Positions 4,827 through 7,029 of a DNA stretch of 7,029 nt are shown here, piece after piece. The notes beneath the pieces were generated by a model. That model saw only the letters and a program-made list of their open reading frames with translations, did no database searches and was not told the DNA's origin. Origin of the DNA: Oscillospiraceae bacterium. Its GTDB lineage: Bacteria > Bacillota > Clostridia > Oscillospirales > Oscillospiraceae. Where the stretch lies: contig JAFTGG010000266.1 of the NCBI GenBank assembly GCA_017458025.1, forward strand, positions 1 through 7,029, given 5' to 3'. Numbering within the stretch: the first letter of the stretch is position 1; every line of letters begins with the position of its first letter. The translations under genes and the position numbers were made by a program.

Positions 4827-5456
4827 ATGAACATAGAAGAATTAATGCAGCGGCGCGGCATCATGCACTTGGTTCACTTTACCAGAGCGGAGAATCTCCG
4901 AAGCATACTGTCCGGCGGCCTGATCCCCCGCATGTGGCTCAACGGGGATAGCGCCATCTTCAACGACGAGTTCCGCTATGACCGCTGCGAAGACGCCGTA
5001 TGCGCTTCCATTGAATTTCCCAACTACAAAATGTTCTACCAGCTACGCGAGGCAAATTCCTCCGGCGCGTGGGTCGTACTTCTGCTAAGCGCACAGATCC
5101 TTTTGGATTTCGACTGCGCGTTCTGCCAGACAAACGCCGGCAGCGAGGCGTCGTATGCCGTCCCTTTGGCGCAGCGGCAGGGCGCGGGCGCATTGGCGGC
5201 GCTGTATGCGCCGATGGTCGGCGGCGTTCCGCGCGCCGGCGGCCTGCCGCTCTCCTATCCGACCGATCCGCAGGCCGAGGTGCTTGTATTTGGCATAATC
5301 CCTCCCGAATATATTGAGGCGGTTTATTTTAACAGCTATACAACCATGCGCAAATTCTCCGACCTGTCCCACACGGTCAACATGAGGGTAAACACCGGCT
5401 TCTTTTATCCGCGCGCAGACTACAGGCGTTGGCAGAATACCGCGGCAGCGAGGTGA
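4827..5456 (+). CDS. darT: DarT1-type DNA ADP-ribosyltransferase toxin (DUF4433 family)
   Basis: DarT enzymes transfer ADP-ribose from NAD+ to DNA bases and block replication; the DarT1 branch, paired with NADAR proteins, modifies guanine. The 209-aa sequence opens with the NAD-binding fold motif LVHFTRAENLRSILSGGLIP (15-34), including His17. AVCASIEFPNYKMFY (57-71) is a conserved core strand of this family. PTDPQAEVLVFGIIPPEYIE (145-164) contains Glu151, the likely catalytic glutamate of the ADP-ribosylating loop. The start has a modest AAGGCGGG-like site about 10 nt upstream; no other good start lies upstream. The NADAR gene follows after 6 nt, as expected for a toxin-antitoxin operon. The promoter should lie in 4745-4826, but no clear consensus is visible. 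Base specificity is assigned from the neighbour, not from a motif. Confidence 0.88.
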   Translation: MNIEELMQRRGIMHLVHFTRAENLRSILSGGLIPRMWLNGDSAIFNDEFRYDRCEDAVCASIEFPNYKMFYQLREANSSGAWVVLLLSAQILLDFDCAFCQTNAGSEASYAVPLAQRQGAGALAALYAPMVGGVPRAGGLPLSYPTDPQAEVLVFGIIPPEYIEAVYFNSYTTMRKFSDLSHTVNMRVNTGFFYPRADYRRWQNTAAAR

Positions 5457-5462
5457 CAGTAT

Positions 5463-6158
5463 ATGGCTCGGAGACCCGTTTTCCTTCCAAGCGATCAACC
5501 GCCGTATTATCGCGCGGTTCCGGTCGACTTTACTTTCTACAGCGGCTTTGCGGATAGCCAAAAGCGAAAGTCCGTCCACAGCCTCCAGCATGCGTTCCTC
5601 GCGCAGTATCCCGATGAGCGGGTACTTGAGATCTCCAGCGCTTCCGAGGAAACGCTCGGCACGTCGCTAAGCGCCTTTCTGCTCAGTATTGAGCTCACAG
5701 ACGGGCGGACTTGTTCCGTGGAGTCTATTTTTCAGAGCAGCAAGGTCTTTGAGCGCGGCGGGCCGTACCACGACCTGCTGAACAAAAGCTCACGGGAGGC
5801 AAAAAAAGACCCGCGGTTAAAAAACAGCGGGCGCTTGATCGCTTTCAACGCCTTGGGACAATCGTTCCCGTTGACGCCAACAAATTATTTTTATAATTGG
5901 CTCTATATCAACGTTGTGCACTGTCATTCAGAATTGGCTGACGCGCTGATGGCGTACAGCGCCTTTACGGATATTGCCTTTAATCCTCTCCGCTCTGTGA
6001 ATTGTCAGGCGTGCGCCGCCGCGACCTATGTCGCGCTGCGGCGCGGCGGCCTTTTGAAAAAAGCGTTGACCGGCTCTAAGGAGTTTTTGCGCATTGTGTA
6101 CGGGGAACAGCTCGTAGAAGGCAAGCCTCAAGCGCAGTTGGACATGTGGGGCGAATGA
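5463..6158 (+). CDS. NADAR-domain antitoxin associated with DarT1
   Basis: NADAR-domain antitoxins remove ADP-ribose from guanine bases and so reverse DarT1 damage. The 231-aa protein shows an N-terminal segment SQKRKSVHSLQHAF (32-45), then the NADAR core. CSVESIFQSSKVFERGGPYH (84-103) holds Glu87, the likely active-site position by analogy with the Glu of YbiA-type NADAR proteins. SSREAKKDPRLKNSGRLIAF (109-128) and FTDIAFNPLRSVNCQA (168-183) follow and are typical of the DarT1-associated group. The start codon lies 6 nt after the darT stop, and its ribosome binding site GAGGTG overlaps the end of darT, so toxin and antitoxin are translationally linked. The toxin-first order is usual for darTG systems. 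The gene ends just before a strong hairpin terminator. Intact length suggests the pair is functional. Confidence 0.9.
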   Translation: MARRPVFLPSDQPPYYRAVPVDFTFYSGFADSQKRKSVHSLQHAFLAQYPDERVLEISSASEETLGTSLSAFLLSIELTDGRTCSVESIFQSSKVFERGGPYHDLLNKSSREAKKDPRLKNSGRLIAFNALGQSFPLTPTNYFYNWLYINVVHCHSELADALMAYSAFTDIAFNPLRSVNCQACAAATYVALRRGGLLKKALTGSKEFLRIVYGEQLVEGKPQAQLDMWGE

Positions 6159-6167
6159 TACAAGAGT

Positions 6168-6211
6168 ATAAACAGGAGGCCCGAGTGTTGACACTCGGGC
6201 CTCCTGTTTAT
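6168..6211. terminator. Bidirectional terminator, perfect 20-bp hairpin
   Basis: 6168-6187 pairs perfectly with 6192-6211 around a TTGA loop. The outer part of each arm ends in TGTTTAT, giving a short U-rich tract on both strands, and the plus side continues GTTCTTT. It serves the convergent NADAR gene (ending at 6158) and secreted-protein gene (ending at 6217). Confidence 0.88.
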
Positions 6212-6216
6212 GTTCT

Positions 6217-6693
6217 TTACCAATAGTAGATAATACCGTCGCTGTTAAACACAGCGGTTCTGGAATACTCGGTCACTGCTTCCACCTTGATTCCGCTGGC
6301 GTTATAGACATTAATCGTCGCCGCAAGACAATAGGCGCCATAGGACAGGCCGTCATAGCTTTCGTCGATATAGACCGTTCCTGTACCGGAGTTGGTCCAC
6401 TTCACAGTGGCGGGAACATCCCAGGAACCGCCGCTCATCTTCAAAAGCTCCAAGGTAAGCGTGTAGTGATAGTTGCGGTTCGGAACATACACTTCCGCGT
6501 AATCGGTGCTGCTGCCGTCCGTGTACATGCTAAAATCCATAACAATGGAATCAATATACGAATACGGCGCCGGATCGACCGGGTCGTCCACAGGGATATC
6601 AGGCTCGGGCGGTGTGGCAAACGTCATTGCGGGGGAAACAATCCCTACCAGCAGTGCCAGGCATAGCGCGAGCGCGAGTTTTCTCTTTTTCAT
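6217..6693 (-). CDS. Small secreted protein of unknown function
   Basis: This is a 158-aa protein with a clear Sec signal peptide: the basic start MKKRKLALALCLALLVG, hydrophobic to about residue 22, and a likely signal peptidase I cleavage after AMTFA (residue 26). A Pro/Asp-rich linker TPPEPDIPVDDPVDPAP (27-43) leads to an apparently beta-rich domain with many Tyr, Ser, Thr and Gly (SYIDSIVMDFSMYTDG, about 45-60; TVKWTNSGTGTVYIDESYDG, 96-115). It has no sortase motif and only one Cys after the signal (about 123), so it is probably released or bound non-covalently. GGAGGTAA 6 nt before the ATG is a strong ribosome binding site. It lies 78 bp downstream of the DUF4367-like gene on the same strand and may be co-transcribed. 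I do not recognise the family. Confidence 0.85.
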   Translation of the reverse strand: MKKRKLALALCLALLVGIVSPAMTFATPPEPDIPVDDPVDPAPYSYIDSIVMDFSMYTDGSSTDYAEVYVPNRNYHYTLTLELLKMSGGSWDVPATVKWTNSGTGTVYIDESYDGLSYGAYCLAATINVYNASGIKVEAVTEYSRTAVFNSDGIIYYW

Positions 6694-6771
6694 AAATTAC
6701 CTCCAAAAAATTATGTAGAGCTTATGCTCATTAGAGGTAACTCCTAGCATTAGATTCTGCAACAAAAAAAC

Positions 6772-7029
6772 TTACTGTACAAATTTAATCTGCTCCGCGT
6801 AAGACAACGTCATTTCTGCATCAATCTGTTTTGTACGCAATTCAATTATTTTTTCTTGTTCATCGTCATACCAAGATATGATGATGAACTCATTTTTCTT
6901 ATATAGCTTGCCCTTTTTCCCCTGTATTTCCACTTCGGTAGCCTCATCCATATCCTCACTGTCAAGAAACAAATCGCTTGCCGCCGCAATCCGTATAAAA
7001 ATGGATGTTCCGTCTTCGTGCGCATATTC
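6772..7029 (-). CDS. C-terminal part of a DUF4367-like protein (cut by window edge)
   Basis: The frame is open from base 7029 to the stop at 6772-6774, giving the last 85 residues of a longer protein. It reads EYAHEDGTSIFIRIAAASDL, then EATEVEIQGKKGKLYKKNEF with IIISWYDDEQEKIIELRT, and ends with LSYAEQIKFVQ. This pattern (an I-x-G-KKG-x-L strand, a W-x-D turn and a final helix resembling LIKIAESI) matches the C-terminal end of DUF4367 domains. Those are often extracytoplasmic parts of membrane-anchored regulators or anti-sigma-like proteins in Bacillota. The N-terminal part, including any membrane segment, lies outside the window. An internal TTG at 6972 is not needed as a start. The region is clearly more AT-rich than the flagellar cluster. 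Confidence 0.7.
   Translation of the reverse strand, partial: EYAHEDGTSIFIRIAAASDLFLDSEDMDEATEVEIQGKKGKLYKKNEFIIISWYDDEQEKIIELRTKQIDAEMTLSYAEQIKFVQ

Larger units (their letters stand above)
2969..6158. mobile_element. Putative integrated element module (recombinase plus toxin-antitoxin cargo)
   Basis: A large serine recombinase with its small upstream ORF is divergent from a DarT1/NADAR toxin-antitoxin pair. Toxin-antitoxin pairs next to integrases are typical of elements that stabilise themselves. No terminal repeats or att duplications were found, so the limits given are only the outer gene ends. Confidence 0.4.

Noticed and set aside
1..7029. CRISPR arrays, tRNA or rRNA genes
   Set aside because: No regularly spaced repeats and no tRNA cloverleaf or rRNA-like sequence were seen when reading both strands.

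Overview
The window looks like a GC-rich member of the Bacillota, probably a clostridial lineage and possibly gut-associated. The evidence is strong AAGGAGG-type ribosome binding sites, a MRIQHN-type flagellin, a CsrA of the Gram-positive flagellar kind, TnpX-type large serine recombinases and a DUF4367-like protein. No 16S rRNA or other taxonomic marker is present, so this placement is inference.

Left third, minus strand (about 1-1860): csrA, a nuclease-dead TnpB-like protein, a structured RNA region and a flagellin gene run in one direction. csrA and the TnpB-like gene overlap by ATGA behind a good sigma-A promoter. The TnpB-like protein (284 aa) is an uninterrupted ORF but lacks the RuvC-I Asp segment, the RuvC-II Glu segment, the zinc finger and RuvC-III. 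This is the hallmark of TldR proteins, TnpB derivatives exapted as RNA-guided repressors. Between its stop codon and the flagellin gene are several GC-rich hairpins, two with GNRA loops, ending in GGTCCAC. Immediately after this comes the 11-mer GCGTATTCAGC, identical to flagellin bases 3-13, starting at the G of the ATG. This is what a TnpB-type guide, matched from its TAM-proximal end to the flagellin start, would look like. The proposed system combines DNA-level control (TldR plus guide) with RNA-level control (CsrA) of flagellin in one operon. It is the main discovery of this window.

Middle (about 1990-4770): a minus-strand terminator-like hairpin separates the flagellar cluster from a small serine recombinase on the plus strand. 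A large serine recombinase on the minus strand converges on it, preceded by a 36-aa small ORF. This part is a mobile-element or accessory insertion zone.

Right (about 4800-6215): a toxin-antitoxin pair on the plus strand, a DarT1-type DNA ADP-ribosyltransferase followed by its NADAR-domain antitoxin, ends at a perfect 20-bp hairpin. Transcribed divergently from the large recombinase, it is probably cargo or a stability module of the inserted element.

Right edge (6217-7029), minus strand: a small secreted protein with a signal peptide lies downstream of the C-terminal end of a DUF4367-like protein cut by the window. Base composition is more AT-rich here.
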